This document shows positions 8,079-16,896 of a stretch of 64,000 nucleotides of DNA, in pieces (the stretch's first letter is position 1; the number at the start of each line of letters is the position of its first letter). The stretch covers positions 1 through 64,000 of the forward strand of contig JAGAQG010000024.1 of NCBI GenBank assembly GCA_017622875.1. Direction: 5' to 3'. The translations under genes and the position numbers were made by a program. Source of the stretch: Lachnospiraceae bacterium (lineage in GTDB: Bacteria; Bacillota; Clostridia; Lachnospirales; Lachnospiraceae). A model generated the notes under the pieces. That model made no database searches. It saw only the letters and a program-made list of their open reading frames with translations, and was not told the DNA's origin.

Positions 8079-9383
8079 ATGAGATATATCGTAATCGCAT
8101 TAATCGGTGCACTTGCATCTATCTTAGCGAACAAAGGTATCGCAGTATTTAACGATGGTTTTAGACCAATCGTGCCACAGTATTTTGATGGCAGCATTAG
8201 CCGTAAAGAATTAGCAACTATGAGTTTCGCAATCAGCTTCGGTCTGGTTATCGGATTTGGTATTCCAACTTCTATCGGTGCATCCATCATTTTGATTCAC
8301 TGTCTGTTATTAACAACAGATATTATCGGAACATGGTGTCCTGATACAAAGGTAGGAACAATTCTTTCAGGCGTGATCGGTGCAGTATATGGACTGCTGA
8401 TTTTAGTAGGTCTTGAAACAATTGTAACATTATTTGGATATCTTCCATTTAACTTCTTAAACAACTTAGGAAGCGTTTCTACATATGTAACCGTAGCTTT
8501 TGCAATTTTCCCATCACTTGCAGTAGCTTATCAGCATGGATTCAAAAAAGGTGTGATCACAGCAGTAATTACAGTAGTTGCTTATTTCCTGATTAAGAAG
8601 TTTGGTGTATTTGCTTTAGGTGAAAAGACAGTTACTTTAAACGCTGAAGGTATGGCAATGTTAGTAGGTACAGTTATGATGTTAGTATTTGCAGCATCTG
8701 TAAAATCAGAAGGTGCAACCTCTAATATGGACCTCGTAAATGTATTCTCTGAAAAAGTATCCAGAATCAGAAAGAACTGGTTTTTATTAGCAATCATGGG
8801 CGGTTTGCTTGCATGTGCTACAAGTTTAACAATTCTTGCAGGTGACCCTGCTTCCTTAGCTTTAGCAGCAGAAGGTGCATTCTCAGAAGCAGCTTTAGCG
8901 GCAGCAGCTCGTGCAATCGGATTTATTCCGTTAGTATTTACAACAGCAATTGTTACAGGTGTTTATGCACCAGCTGGATGTACATTTGTATTTGTAATCG
9001 GTCTTGCATTTACAGGCAAACCAATTATTGCATTAGTACTTGGTGCAATTGTGATGATTATTGAATTATTATTAATCAACGTATTCGCAAAAGGAATGGA
9101 TAAATTCCCAGGAGTAAAAGAAATGGGTGAACATATCCGTACATCTATGAATAAAGTTCTTGAGCTTGCGTTATTAGTAGGTGCGGTGACGGCAGCAGAA
9201 GCAATGTCTGCAAACTTTGGTTTAAGCGGAATCGGTGCATTGTTTGTAGTTGGCTGTGTATTACTGAACAGATCTTCTAAGAAACCAATCGTGGAAATGG
9301 CAATTGGACCAGTTGCATGTATCCTCTACGGTATCTTATTAAATGTATTGTTAGTATTAAACATTATTGCAGTTGCAGTTTAA
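8079..9383 (+). CDS. yhfT: YhfT family integral membrane transporter
   Basis: A 434-residue polytopic membrane protein with about 11-12 hydrophobic helices spread over its whole length. It matches YhfT of the yhf operon, a putative permease for the pathway substrate. Recognisable segments are the N-terminus (MRYIVIALIGALASILANKG) and the loop FNDGFRPIVPQYFDG. The pairing with YhfU and the PRD protein YhfY suggests a carrier linked to PTS-type sensing, though the protein itself shows no EIIC signature that I recognise. AGAAGGAGAG precedes the ATG. Substrate unknown. Confidence 0.8.
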   Translation: MRYIVIALIGALASILANKGIAVFNDGFRPIVPQYFDGSISRKELATMSFAISFGLVIGFGIPTSIGASIILIHCLLLTTDIIGTWCPDTKVGTILSGVIGAVYGLLILVGLETIVTLFGYLPFNFLNNLGSVSTYVTVAFAIFPSLAVAYQHGFKKGVITAVITVVAYFLIKKFGVFALGEKTVTLNAEGMAMLVGTVMMLVFAASVKSEGATSNMDLVNVFSEKVSRIRKNWFLLAIMGGLLACATSLTILAGDPASLALAAEGAFSEAALAAAARAIGFIPLVFTTAIVTGVYAPAGCTFVFVIGLAFTGKPIIALVLGAIVMIIELLLINVFAKGMDKFPGVKEMGEHIRTSMNKVLELALLVGAVTAAEAMSANFGLSGIGALFVVGCVLLNRSSKKPIVEMAIGPVACILYGILLNVLLVLNIIAVAV

Positions 9384-9394
9384 TTGTTAATTAT

Positions 9395-9421
9395 GAGCGA
9401 AGCGGCAGGCTCGCTTCGCTC
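9395..9421 (+). other. Intercistronic hairpin between yhfT and php
   Basis: A perfect 10-base stem, GAGCGAAGCG with CGCTTCGCTC, encloses a 7-base loop. Only CTTT follows, so termination should be weak. It probably acts as an mRNA stability or processing element that separates the transporter half from the enzyme half of the operon. Confidence 0.6.
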
Positions 9422-9441
9422 CTTTGGAATGGAGATTTCAA

Positions 9442-10317
9442 ATGTTAAAAGAAGGATATACATTGATGCATGAGCACGTAACAATCGATTTATCCGGTGT
9501 AAAAAATGATCAGGATTGTCATTTGAATTGTTATGAAGAAACTGTCAAAGAATTTAAAAAATTATATGAATATGGTGTTCGTAATATTGTGGAAGTAACC
9601 AATATTGGTATGGGAAGAGACATTGCTTATATTCAGAATGTGGAAAAAGAAACCGGGATTAACATTTTAAAATCCACGGGCTGTTATAAAGAACCATTTA
9701 TTCCTGAAAATATGCTTGCACTTTCTACTGAAGAACTGGCGAATGTGATGATTCATGAAATTGATGATGGCTTTGACGGCTTTGATGCACATGCAGAGAT
9801 GATTGGTGAAGTTGGTACAAGCAAAAATGAGTGGAAGGAAAGTGAACGAAGATTATTTGATGCTTCCATTATAGCTCATAAGAAAACGGGAAAACCGATT
9901 TATACTCATACCACACTTTCTACACTGGCTTTGGAGCAGGCAGAGTATTTGACTGCAGGAGGAGGAAAGCCTGAAAAGGTCGTAATTGGACATGTGGACC
10001 TTTCTGGAGATTTGGATATGATTATTTCTGTGCTAAAAACAGGAGTAAATGTAGGCTTTGACACCATTGGAAAGAACAACTATCTGCCGGATGAAAAACG
10101 TATCGAAATGCTCTTAGCACTTGAAAAACTCGGTTTGCTTGGGCAGGTTGTTTTATCAGAGGATTTGACAAGAAAAACACACTTGAAATATAAGGGTGGT
10201 ATTGGATATTCCTATTTGTTTGAAACATTCCTTCCGAATCTTCGTAAAGCAGGAATGAAAGAAGAATCTATTGACCTTATGTTAAAGGAAAATCCTGCAA
10301 AAATTTTTGGAGAATAA
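9442..10317 (+). CDS. php: Phosphotriesterase homology protein
   Basis: A 291-residue binuclear metallohydrolase of the amidohydrolase superfamily (PHP, formerly yhfV). All expected metal ligands are present: His10 and His12 (LMHEH), Glu123 (IGEVGTSKNE; glutamate in place of the carboxylated lysine of true phosphotriesterases), His156 (YTHTT), His184 (IGHVDLSGD) and Asp241 (SEDLTRK). Each is offset by two from the E. coli Php residues I recall. The natural substrate of the family is undefined; a phosphodiester, lactone or related hydrolysis is likely. The start is ATG 9442 with GGAG 7 bases upstream; the upstream TTG is rejected. The next gene begins one base after its stop. Confidence 0.88.
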   Translation: MLKEGYTLMHEHVTIDLSGVKNDQDCHLNCYEETVKEFKKLYEYGVRNIVEVTNIGMGRDIAYIQNVEKETGINILKSTGCYKEPFIPENMLALSTEELANVMIHEIDDGFDGFDAHAEMIGEVGTSKNEWKESERRLFDASIIAHKKTGKPIYTHTTLSTLALEQAEYLTAGGGKPEKVVIGHVDLSGDLDMIISVLKTGVNVGFDTIGKNNYLPDEKRIEMLLALEKLGLLGQVVLSEDLTRKTHLKYKGGIGYSYLFETFLPNLRKAGMKEESIDLMLKENPAKIFGE

Positions 10318-10318
10318 A

Positions 10319-11311
10319 ATGGATCCGAGAAAAGCATTGAGAACAAAGGTTGCGAAACTGAATCCTTATCATTCGGTGAGCAGCGTATGTCTGGAGCACC
10401 CTGATCCGAGGTATTATATGGGGGTTAAAGACGTGGAGCAGATTCCGACTTCTCTGATACAAACGTTGGAAAACACAGGAAACTATGTACTGCACACGTT
10501 GGATGCCTTCAGCCTAGGCGGAAGAGCAATCGATGTACAGATTTTACATCCCATTACAGGAAAATGTATGACGGGAAGTTCCAGCGGAACAGCAGTCAAT
10601 GTGTTTGCTTATCTGAACGATTTGGGAATTGGCACCGATGGTGGTGGCAGTGTACTGGCACCTGCAATGTCCTGTAATTTATATGGATTCGTTTCTCCAT
10701 TGATTGAAGTGGAGAATAGAAAGAAATTTGAGAAAAAATCGACTGATGGAATTATGTTTTCTCCATCGATTGGTTTTATGACAAGAGATTTGAAGCTGCT
10801 TCAGGAAACTGTTGAAGCATGTTTGAATCTTAATTTCGTGGATGAATATCAAAGTGTTTTGATTGACAGCCATGATGAAAACTCTTATTTGTTTCATACG
10901 AAAGAAATAGAGTTTCCGGATAAGTATGGTCCAAGGGTGCCATTGATTGGCTTTTTGGACGAAGTATTAAAAAAATGCAGTTTTCTCATTTCCTATGAAG
11001 GTCCTGTAGATGTTCATGGAATTGGTGACACAGTCTTTGGCCATTTTGATGAGGAGTGTGGAAAAGCTCAAAGAGCAGCCTGCAAGGGATTTCTCCGGGT
11101 GGCCAATATGGTGAATGCTACAGCGTTATGCATTCCTGACAAGCCATTGGGAAAGGGCTGGATATTCGTTTGTGAAAGTAAACTGGAGAAAATTGCGTAT
11201 ATGCTGAAAATGGCAGAAAAAATGCCAAAGTACAGCGATGAGCTTGTTTCAAGATATTTTGGAAATTTGGAAATGTATTTTCCAAATGGATTTGGAGGAA
11301 TAGAAAAATGA
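10319..11311 (+). CDS. Short amidase-signature family enzyme within the yhf operon
   Basis: A 330-residue protein of the amidase signature family. The complete Ser-cisSer-Lys triad can be aligned: Lys37 (MGVKD), Ser87 (TGSSSG) and Ser111 (GTDGGGSV). The 24-residue Ser-Ser spacing equals that of fatty acid amide hydrolase. The region after it (APAMSCNLYGF) follows the family pattern IPAAFCGVVGF. It is shorter than ordinary amidases of 450-500 residues and lacks most of the C-terminal lobe. It starts one base after php and overlaps yhfS by four bases (ATGA), so it belongs to the operon. I know of no counterpart in the E. coli yhf operon. Hydrolysis or transfer at an amide bond of the pathway intermediate is inferred. 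Confidence 0.75.
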   Translation: MDPRKALRTKVAKLNPYHSVSSVCLEHPDPRYYMGVKDVEQIPTSLIQTLENTGNYVLHTLDAFSLGGRAIDVQILHPITGKCMTGSSSGTAVNVFAYLNDLGIGTDGGGSVLAPAMSCNLYGFVSPLIEVENRKKFEKKSTDGIMFSPSIGFMTRDLKLLQETVEACLNLNFVDEYQSVLIDSHDENSYLFHTKEIEFPDKYGPRVPLIGFLDEVLKKCSFLISYEGPVDVHGIGDTVFGHFDEECGKAQRAACKGFLRVANMVNATALCIPDKPLGKGWIFVCESKLEKIAYMLKMAEKMPKYSDELVSRYFGNLEMYFPNGFGGIEK

Positions 11312-12408
11312 ATACTTATCCATTAGAGAGTATTTCTTTAGATACAGCCATGAAATTTCAGTTTCGTCTGGTGGACTGTATCATGGAAGAATTCTCAGGC
11401 AGCGAGTTTTTGACCCGCGGAGACCTGGGAGTTGTTCCGGGACTGAACAAGCCTGAAACTACATTAAAGGCAGAAAAGGTAATTGCAAAGTTTTTCCATG
11501 CGGAAAGTGCAATTTTAGTCAGAGGTTCCGGAACAGGTGCGATTCGCTATGCATTGTATTCTGTAATGAAGAGTCAGGATACTTTGCTGGTTCATAAGGC
11601 ACCGGTATATTCTACAACACGTACGACTATTGACATGCTTGGATTAAAAACGGTCAGTGCGGATTTCAATGACTTAAATGACATTGAAAGAGTCATGAAA
11701 GAGCATCCGGAAATTAAGGCTGCTCTTGTGCAGGTAACACGACAGTCCTTGGAAGATCGATATGATTTAAAAGAAGTGATTGCCAAGATTAAAGACTGCA
11801 AAGACATTCCGATTGTGACAGATGATAATTATGCAGTGATGAAGATCAATGAAATCGGTTGTGAGGCTGGTGGAGATCTTGCCTGCTTTTCTACTTTTAA
11901 GTTACAGGGTCCGGAAGGAATCGGCTGCGTGGTAGGTAAAAAAGAATATATTGATCTGCTGATCAAAGAACACTATTCAGGCGGCAGCCAGACACAGGGC
12001 TGGGAGGCGTTAGAAGTATTAAGAGGTCTTGTTTATGCACCAGTATCTTTGGCAATTCAGGCAATGACAAATGATGAATGTGTTCGTCGTTTGAATGATG
12101 AGCATGAGATTGAAGAAATCAAATCTGCATTTCTTGCAAATGCACAGTCCAAGGTACTTCTTGTAGAGTTTAAAGAACCGATTGCGAAAAAAGTACTTGC
12201 GGAAGCTGAAAAAATGGGCGGTTTGAGAAATCCGGTAGGTGCAGAATCAAAATATGAGATTCCGCCATTGTTCTATCGTGTATCGGGCACTTTTAGAGCA
12301 AGTGATCCTACCATTGATGACCGTATGATTCGAATTAACCCAAATCGAGCCGGCGCAGATACGATTATTCGCATTTTGAAAGAAAGTATTAAGAAGGTGA
12401 CAAGTTAA
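11308..12408 (+). CDS. yhfS: YhfS family PLP-dependent aminotransferase-fold enzyme
   Basis: A 366-residue fold-type I PLP enzyme. The PLP lysine is Lys198 (FSTFKLQGPEG) and the cofactor-pyridine aspartate is in VTDDNYAVM (172-173). The glycine-rich phosphate loop RGSGTGAIRYAL is near residue 72. It resembles cystathionine gamma-lyase or aminotransferase folds and matches YhfS of the yhf operon. The reaction is unknown; a lyase or transaminase step on an amino acid is expected. It overlaps the amidase stop by four bases and its own stop shares a base with the yhfX start (TAATG), indicating translational coupling. Confidence 0.85.
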   Translation: MNTYPLESISLDTAMKFQFRLVDCIMEEFSGSEFLTRGDLGVVPGLNKPETTLKAEKVIAKFFHAESAILVRGSGTGAIRYALYSVMKSQDTLLVHKAPVYSTTRTTIDMLGLKTVSADFNDLNDIERVMKEHPEIKAALVQVTRQSLEDRYDLKEVIAKIKDCKDIPIVTDDNYAVMKINEIGCEAGGDLACFSTFKLQGPEGIGCVVGKKEYIDLLIKEHYSGGSQTQGWEALEVLRGLVYAPVSLAIQAMTNDECVRRLNDEHEIEEIKSAFLANAQSKVLLVEFKEPIAKKVLAEAEKMGGLRNPVGAESKYEIPPLFYRVSGTFRASDPTIDDRMIRINPNRAGADTIIRILKESIKKVTS

Positions 12409-13568
12409 TGTTTTTGAAAAAAATAGTTGAAACAAACAGAAGTTTTGTGGATACCTGCTTTAAAATGCATCAAAGCGGAGAAATTCTTCCGGATAGCTAT
12501 GTCATCGATATGGAAGCACTTCGCGAGAATGCAAAAAAGATTTATGAACAGGCAAAATCTCAGAACATTGACGTCTATTTTATGTTAAAGCAGATTGGAC
12601 GAAATCCAATGATTGCTAAGGAACTGGTTGAAATTGGTTATAAAGGCGCTGTGGTTGTTGATTTTAAAGAAGCCGCAGTCATGATGCGCCATAATATTCC
12701 GATTGCCAACGTTGGTCATCTGGTACAGACACCAAAGGCAATGCTCCAGAAAATCGTGGATTATGGCTGTCAGTATTATACTGTATTTACAGTTGATAAA
12801 ATTCGTGACTTGAATGAATGCGCAAAGAAGAGTGGCAAAAAAATTTCTCTATTATTAAAGGTTGTAGGTAAGGAGGATATGATTTATAGTGGCCAGACAG
12901 CAGGTTTTCGTTTGGAAACACTGGAAAAGGCCATAGAAGAAATCAAAGCTTTTGAACATGTGGAAATCAAAGGCATCACTTCTTTCCCTTGCTTTTTATA
13001 TGATGAGGAAAAAGAAGAAATCTGTGCCACGAACAATTTCCAGACTTTAATGAAGGCAAAGGCCATGCTTGAAGGCCATGGAATTAAAGTAGAGAATGTG
13101 AACGCACCTTCTACATCTTCGGTGAAGACCATACAGGCGATGCAGGGATATGAGGTTCACAGTGTAGAACCAGGACATGGATTAACTGGCACAACACCAC
13201 TCCATGCATATAAAGATTGTGTGGAAATTCCGTGCGTTACTTATGTCAGCGAAATTTCACACAATTTTGATGGACTTGCATACTGCTATGGAGGCGGCTT
13301 TTATAGAAGAGGTCATCTGAAAAATGCATTGGTAGGAAACAGTCTGGAAACAGCTGATGAAATGAAAGTGATTCCGCCAAGCGTGGAGAGCATTGATTAT
13401 TATTTCGGACTGGAAAAACCATGTACAGTAAACGAAACTGTTTTGATGTCCTTCCGGTTTCAGGTGTTCGTGACCCGCAGCAATGTATGTCTTGTGGACG
13501 GTATCAGAGCAGGAGAGCCAAAGTTAATTGGTACTTATAATAGTTTAGGAGATGAAATCACATGGTAA
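12408..13568 (+). CDS. yhfX: YhfX family PLP-dependent alanine-racemase-like enzyme
   Basis: A 386-residue fold-type III PLP enzyme related to alanine racemase. Lys61 in YFMLKQIGRN is the expected Schiff-base lysine at the end of the first barrel strand. The strands GYKGAVVVDFKEAA and IANVGHLVQTP and the C-terminal beta domain (RFQVFVTRSNVCLVDG) fit the fold. It matches YhfX. The family may racemise, epimerise or decarboxylate an amino acid; this is unresolved. The yhfW start lies inside its last codons, an overlap of seven bases. Confidence 0.85.
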   Translation: MFLKKIVETNRSFVDTCFKMHQSGEILPDSYVIDMEALRENAKKIYEQAKSQNIDVYFMLKQIGRNPMIAKELVEIGYKGAVVVDFKEAAVMMRHNIPIANVGHLVQTPKAMLQKIVDYGCQYYTVFTVDKIRDLNECAKKSGKKISLLLKVVGKEDMIYSGQTAGFRLETLEKAIEEIKAFEHVEIKGITSFPCFLYDEEKEEICATNNFQTLMKAKAMLEGHGIKVENVNAPSTSSVKTIQAMQGYEVHSVEPGHGLTGTTPLHAYKDCVEIPCVTYVSEISHNFDGLAYCYGGGFYRRGHLKNALVGNSLETADEMKVIPPSVESIDYYFGLEKPCTVNETVLMSFRFQVFVTRSNVCLVDGIRAGEPKLIGTYNSLGDEITW

Positions 13569-14788
13569 AGAAAAGATTTATTGTAATCGTTCTGGATGGT
13601 TTTGGAATGCAGGCGATGGCAGATGCTGCAACTGCACGACCAGGCGATGAAGTGAGTTCAACTCTTGGGAGTATTCTGCAGGACTATCCGGATTTGAAAC
13701 TTCCAAATCTGGAAAAACTAGGTCTCATGAATGCTTATGGAAAAGAAAGTGCAAACATGAAATTTTCTGACAGTGCAGTCTGGGGCAGAAGTGAGCTGAT
13801 GCATTTTGGTGCAGATACCTTTATGGGACATCAGGAGATCATGGGAACCAAGCCGAAAAAGCCTCTGGTACAGCCTTTCCAGCAGAAGGTCGATGAGGTA
13901 AAGGAACATCTGGAAGCGAAGGGGCATAAAGTTGAAATTCGCAAAAACGGTGATTTACGCTATCTTTTGGTGGATGACTATTGTACAGTAGCAGACAATA
14001 TTGATGCTGATCTTGGGATGGCATATAACTGTACTGCACCGTTAGATTATCTGTCCTTTGAGAAGGAGCTGGAGATTGGACGACATGTAAGAGAGGTTGT
14101 TACCGTGAATCGTGTCATTCCATTTGGCGGAACCCATACGACTATTGACGATATTTTGGCAGCAGAAGAAACCAGAGAAAACACATTTATTGGAATCCAC
14201 GCAGTAAAATCAAAATCCTATGAGCAGGGTTATCTTTGCAGACATTTGGGATATGGCGTAGATGAAAAGGTGCAGGCACCGACGATTCTGACAAATGCAG
14301 GTATTCCGGTATCTTTATTTGGAAAGGTTGCAGATATCGTAGCAAATGAAAACGGAAAAGTCGTTTCATGGGTAGATACAGCAGAGGTTCTGGATATGAC
14401 CATTGAAGAAATCAAAAACATGGAGCATGGTTTTATTTGTACGAATGTACAGGAGACAGACCTTGCTGGTCATTCTCAGGATTCCGGTTGGTATAAAAGA
14501 TTACTGGAAATTTCAGATGAAAAAATTGGTCAGATGCTGGAGCTGTTGAATAAAGAAGATATTTTATTGGTAATGGCTGATCATGGAAACGATCCAAATA
14601 TTGGACATAATCGTCATACCCGTGAAAATGTTCCGATTTTGATCAGTAAACAGGGAAGATCCGGTATTTCTATTGGATTGCGCAAAACCCTGTCTGATGT
14701 AGGTGCAAGTGTATGTGACTTTTTCGGAGCAGATGCACCACAAAATGGGACATCCTTTATGAATTTAATAGACAATAGAGAATTATGA
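13562..14788 (+). CDS. yhfW: YhfW family phosphopentomutase-like metalloenzyme
   Basis: A 408-residue alkaline-phosphatase-superfamily enzyme most like phosphopentomutase DeoB. Metal and nucleophile motifs are visible: Asp12 (VLDGFG), Thr86 in GADTFMGHQEIMG (the phosphorylated threonine position of DeoB), and ADHGNDPNIGHNRHTREN near residue 339, supplying Asp and His ligands. It matches YhfW of the yhf operon. It probably acts as a mutase or phosphohydrolase on a pentose-phosphate-like intermediate. It is the last gene of the operon and is followed by a terminator. Confidence 0.85.
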   Translation: MVKKRFIVIVLDGFGMQAMADAATARPGDEVSSTLGSILQDYPDLKLPNLEKLGLMNAYGKESANMKFSDSAVWGRSELMHFGADTFMGHQEIMGTKPKKPLVQPFQQKVDEVKEHLEAKGHKVEIRKNGDLRYLLVDDYCTVADNIDADLGMAYNCTAPLDYLSFEKELEIGRHVREVVTVNRVIPFGGTHTTIDDILAAEETRENTFIGIHAVKSKSYEQGYLCRHLGYGVDEKVQAPTILTNAGIPVSLFGKVADIVANENGKVVSWVDTAEVLDMTIEEIKNMEHGFICTNVQETDLAGHSQDSGWYKRLLEISDEKIGQMLELLNKEDILLVMADHGNDPNIGHNRHTRENVPILISKQGRSGISIGLRKTLSDVGASVCDFFGADAPQNGTSFMNLIDNREL

Positions 14789-14805
14789 TTCCCTCTATAT
14801 GAAAG

Positions 14806-14847
14806 AAAATCTCTGCATTACATAAATTGGTAATGCGGGGATTTTTT
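14806..14847 (+). terminator. Terminator of the yhf operon
   Basis: AAAATCTCTGCATTAC pairs with GTAATGCGGGGATTTT around an 8-base loop and ends in six T residues. Confidence 0.82.
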
Positions 14848-14939
14848 CTCTTTTAATTGCAGTTCTATAGAATTTGCGTTAAAATAATATTTAATGCAAA
14901 TTTTATAAAACTGCAAAAAATACATTTAAGGAGAAATTA

Positions 14940-16886
14940 ATGGGAAAGAAATTTCGTAAATCAGGACTTATTTTAGCGTTGCTGCTAATCTTTAGTATCT
15001 TGGGATTATCAGCAGCTGCACAGGGAAATACAAAAACATTGGACGTGCTCTTTGTTCATGATACCCATTCCCATCTGAATGAATTTGCCACAGTAGAAGA
15101 TGGTGAGTCACAGATCATGGGCGGTTTCGCAAAGATCAAAACGCTGATCAATGAGAAAAAGGCTGAAAATCCAGACACGCTGGTTTTGGATGCCGGTGAT
15201 TTTTCCATGGGAACACTGATCCAGGTAGTGTTTGAAGAAGAAGCTTCTGAAATCAGAATGTTAGGAAGTCTGGGTGTAGAAGTGACAACTCTTGGAAACC
15301 ATGAATTTGATTATAAGGCAAAAGGTCTTGCCAATATGATGAACAATGCGGTTGCCAGTGGGGATGTGCTTCCGGAAATGATCGTCTGCAATGTTGCGTG
15401 GGATTCCATGAAAGCAGCAGGTCTTACCGAAGAACAGCAGATGCTTTACGAAGCATTTGAAAATTATGGTGTAAAGGACTATACAGTTATTGAAAAAGGT
15501 GATGTAAAGATCGCTGTGACAGGCGTTTTTGGTGAAGACTGCCTGGCATGCGTGCCGAATTGTCCGCTGGAATTTGAAAATCCGGTAGAAGCTGTCAAAG
15601 AAACTGTAGCAGAGATTCAGGCAAATGAAGATGTGGATATGATTGTCTGTGTATCTCACAGCGGTACATGGGAAGATGAGGATAAATCAGAAGATGAGAT
15701 TCTGGCAAAGAGCGTGCCGGAACTGGATCTGATCATCAGCGGTCATACCCATACAAAGCTGGACAAACCGATTCAGCATGGTGATACTTATATCGTGTCC
15801 GCAGCAGAATATGGAAAATATCTGGGAAGTCTGTCCATGACTCAGAAAGATGATGGCAGATGGACATTGGATGATTACGAACTTATTACAGTCAGTGAAG
15901 ACATTGAAGAAGATGCAGAAACGCAAGGCAAAGTAGATGCACTCATGGCGATGGTAGATGAAAAATATCTGGAACAGTTCGGCTATACAAAGGATCAGGT
16001 ACTATGTACCAATGAAATCGACTTTGCACCGCAGTCAGATACCAGTGAAAAACATACAGAAAATAACTTAGGAAGTATCATTGCGGATGCTTATACTTAT
16101 GCGGCAGAACAGATTTTAGGAGCAGATACGGTAGCTGTGTCTGTAGCGCCTTCCGGAACAATCCGTGATTCCTATGCAAGGGGAGATATTACGACAGAGA
16201 ATGTATATAATTCGTTCTCTTTGGGAATTGGTAAAGATGGAATTCCGGGGTATCCGCTGATTGGAATCTATTTAACAGGTGCAGAATTAAAAACTGCAGC
16301 GGAAATCGATGCGAGTATTTCTGATATTATGACAACAGCACGTCTTTATACAGACGGTCTGTACTGGCACTATAATCCAAACCGCATGATCTTAAACAAG
16401 GCTACAGATGTTTTCCTTGTGAATAATCAGGAAGAACGCATAGAACTGGAAGATGACAAATTGTATCTGGTAGTAACGGACTTTTATACTTCTCAGATGC
16501 TTGGTGGAGTAACAGATCTTTCCATGGGATTGTTATCCATCGTTCCAAAATTTGCGGACGGTACACCGGTTGAAAATTATGAAGATGCGATTATCATGAA
16601 TGGAGATCAGGAACTGAAAGCATGGGTGGCAATCGCAGATTATATGAGCTCTTTTGAAGATACAGATGGTGACGGCATCGGCAATGTGCCTGCAAAATAT
16701 GGTACAGTCGAAGGACGTAAAGTCGTCGAAGACAGTAAGAATATCGTAGATTTAGTGAAGAATCCAAATAAATTCTTCTTTATGATTGTTGGAATCATAT
16801 TATTACTTCTTGCAATTGTAGCAGGAATTGTTATTTTGATTGTAAAAATTGTAAAGAAAATTAAAAAACGTAAGAATAGAAAATAG
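14940..16886 (+). CDS. Cell-surface 5'-nucleotidase / 2',3'-cyclic nucleotide phosphodiesterase
   Basis: A 648-residue exported metallophosphoesterase. A signal peptide (about residues 1-28, ending SAAAQG) is followed by the calcineurin-like domain with HDTHSH, DAGDFSMG, LGNHEFD and SGHTHT. The 5'-nucleotidase C-terminal domain contains NNLGSIIADAYTY and APSGTIRDSY. The protein ends in one membrane helix and a very basic tail (residues 615-648), so it is anchored with the enzyme outside. It should dephosphorylate extracellular nucleotides or UDP-sugars for nucleoside uptake. AAGGAG precedes the ATG; the PfkB kinase follows after 10 bases, suggesting coupled nucleoside or sugar salvage. Confidence 0.9.
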   Translation: MGKKFRKSGLILALLLIFSILGLSAAAQGNTKTLDVLFVHDTHSHLNEFATVEDGESQIMGGFAKIKTLINEKKAENPDTLVLDAGDFSMGTLIQVVFEEEASEIRMLGSLGVEVTTLGNHEFDYKAKGLANMMNNAVASGDVLPEMIVCNVAWDSMKAAGLTEEQQMLYEAFENYGVKDYTVIEKGDVKIAVTGVFGEDCLACVPNCPLEFENPVEAVKETVAEIQANEDVDMIVCVSHSGTWEDEDKSEDEILAKSVPELDLIISGHTHTKLDKPIQHGDTYIVSAAEYGKYLGSLSMTQKDDGRWTLDDYELITVSEDIEEDAETQGKVDALMAMVDEKYLEQFGYTKDQVLCTNEIDFAPQSDTSEKHTENNLGSIIADAYTYAAEQILGADTVAVSVAPSGTIRDSYARGDITTENVYNSFSLGIGKDGIPGYPLIGIYLTGAELKTAAEIDASISDIMTTARLYTDGLYWHYNPNRMILNKATDVFLVNNQEERIELEDDKLYLVVTDFYTSQMLGGVTDLSMGLLSIVPKFADGTPVENYEDAIIMNGDQELKAWVAIADYMSSFEDTDGDGIGNVPAKYGTVEGRKVVEDSKNIVDLVKNPNKFFFMIVGIILLLLAIVAGIVILIVKIVKKIKKRKNRK

Positions 16887-16896
16887 GAGAAATACC

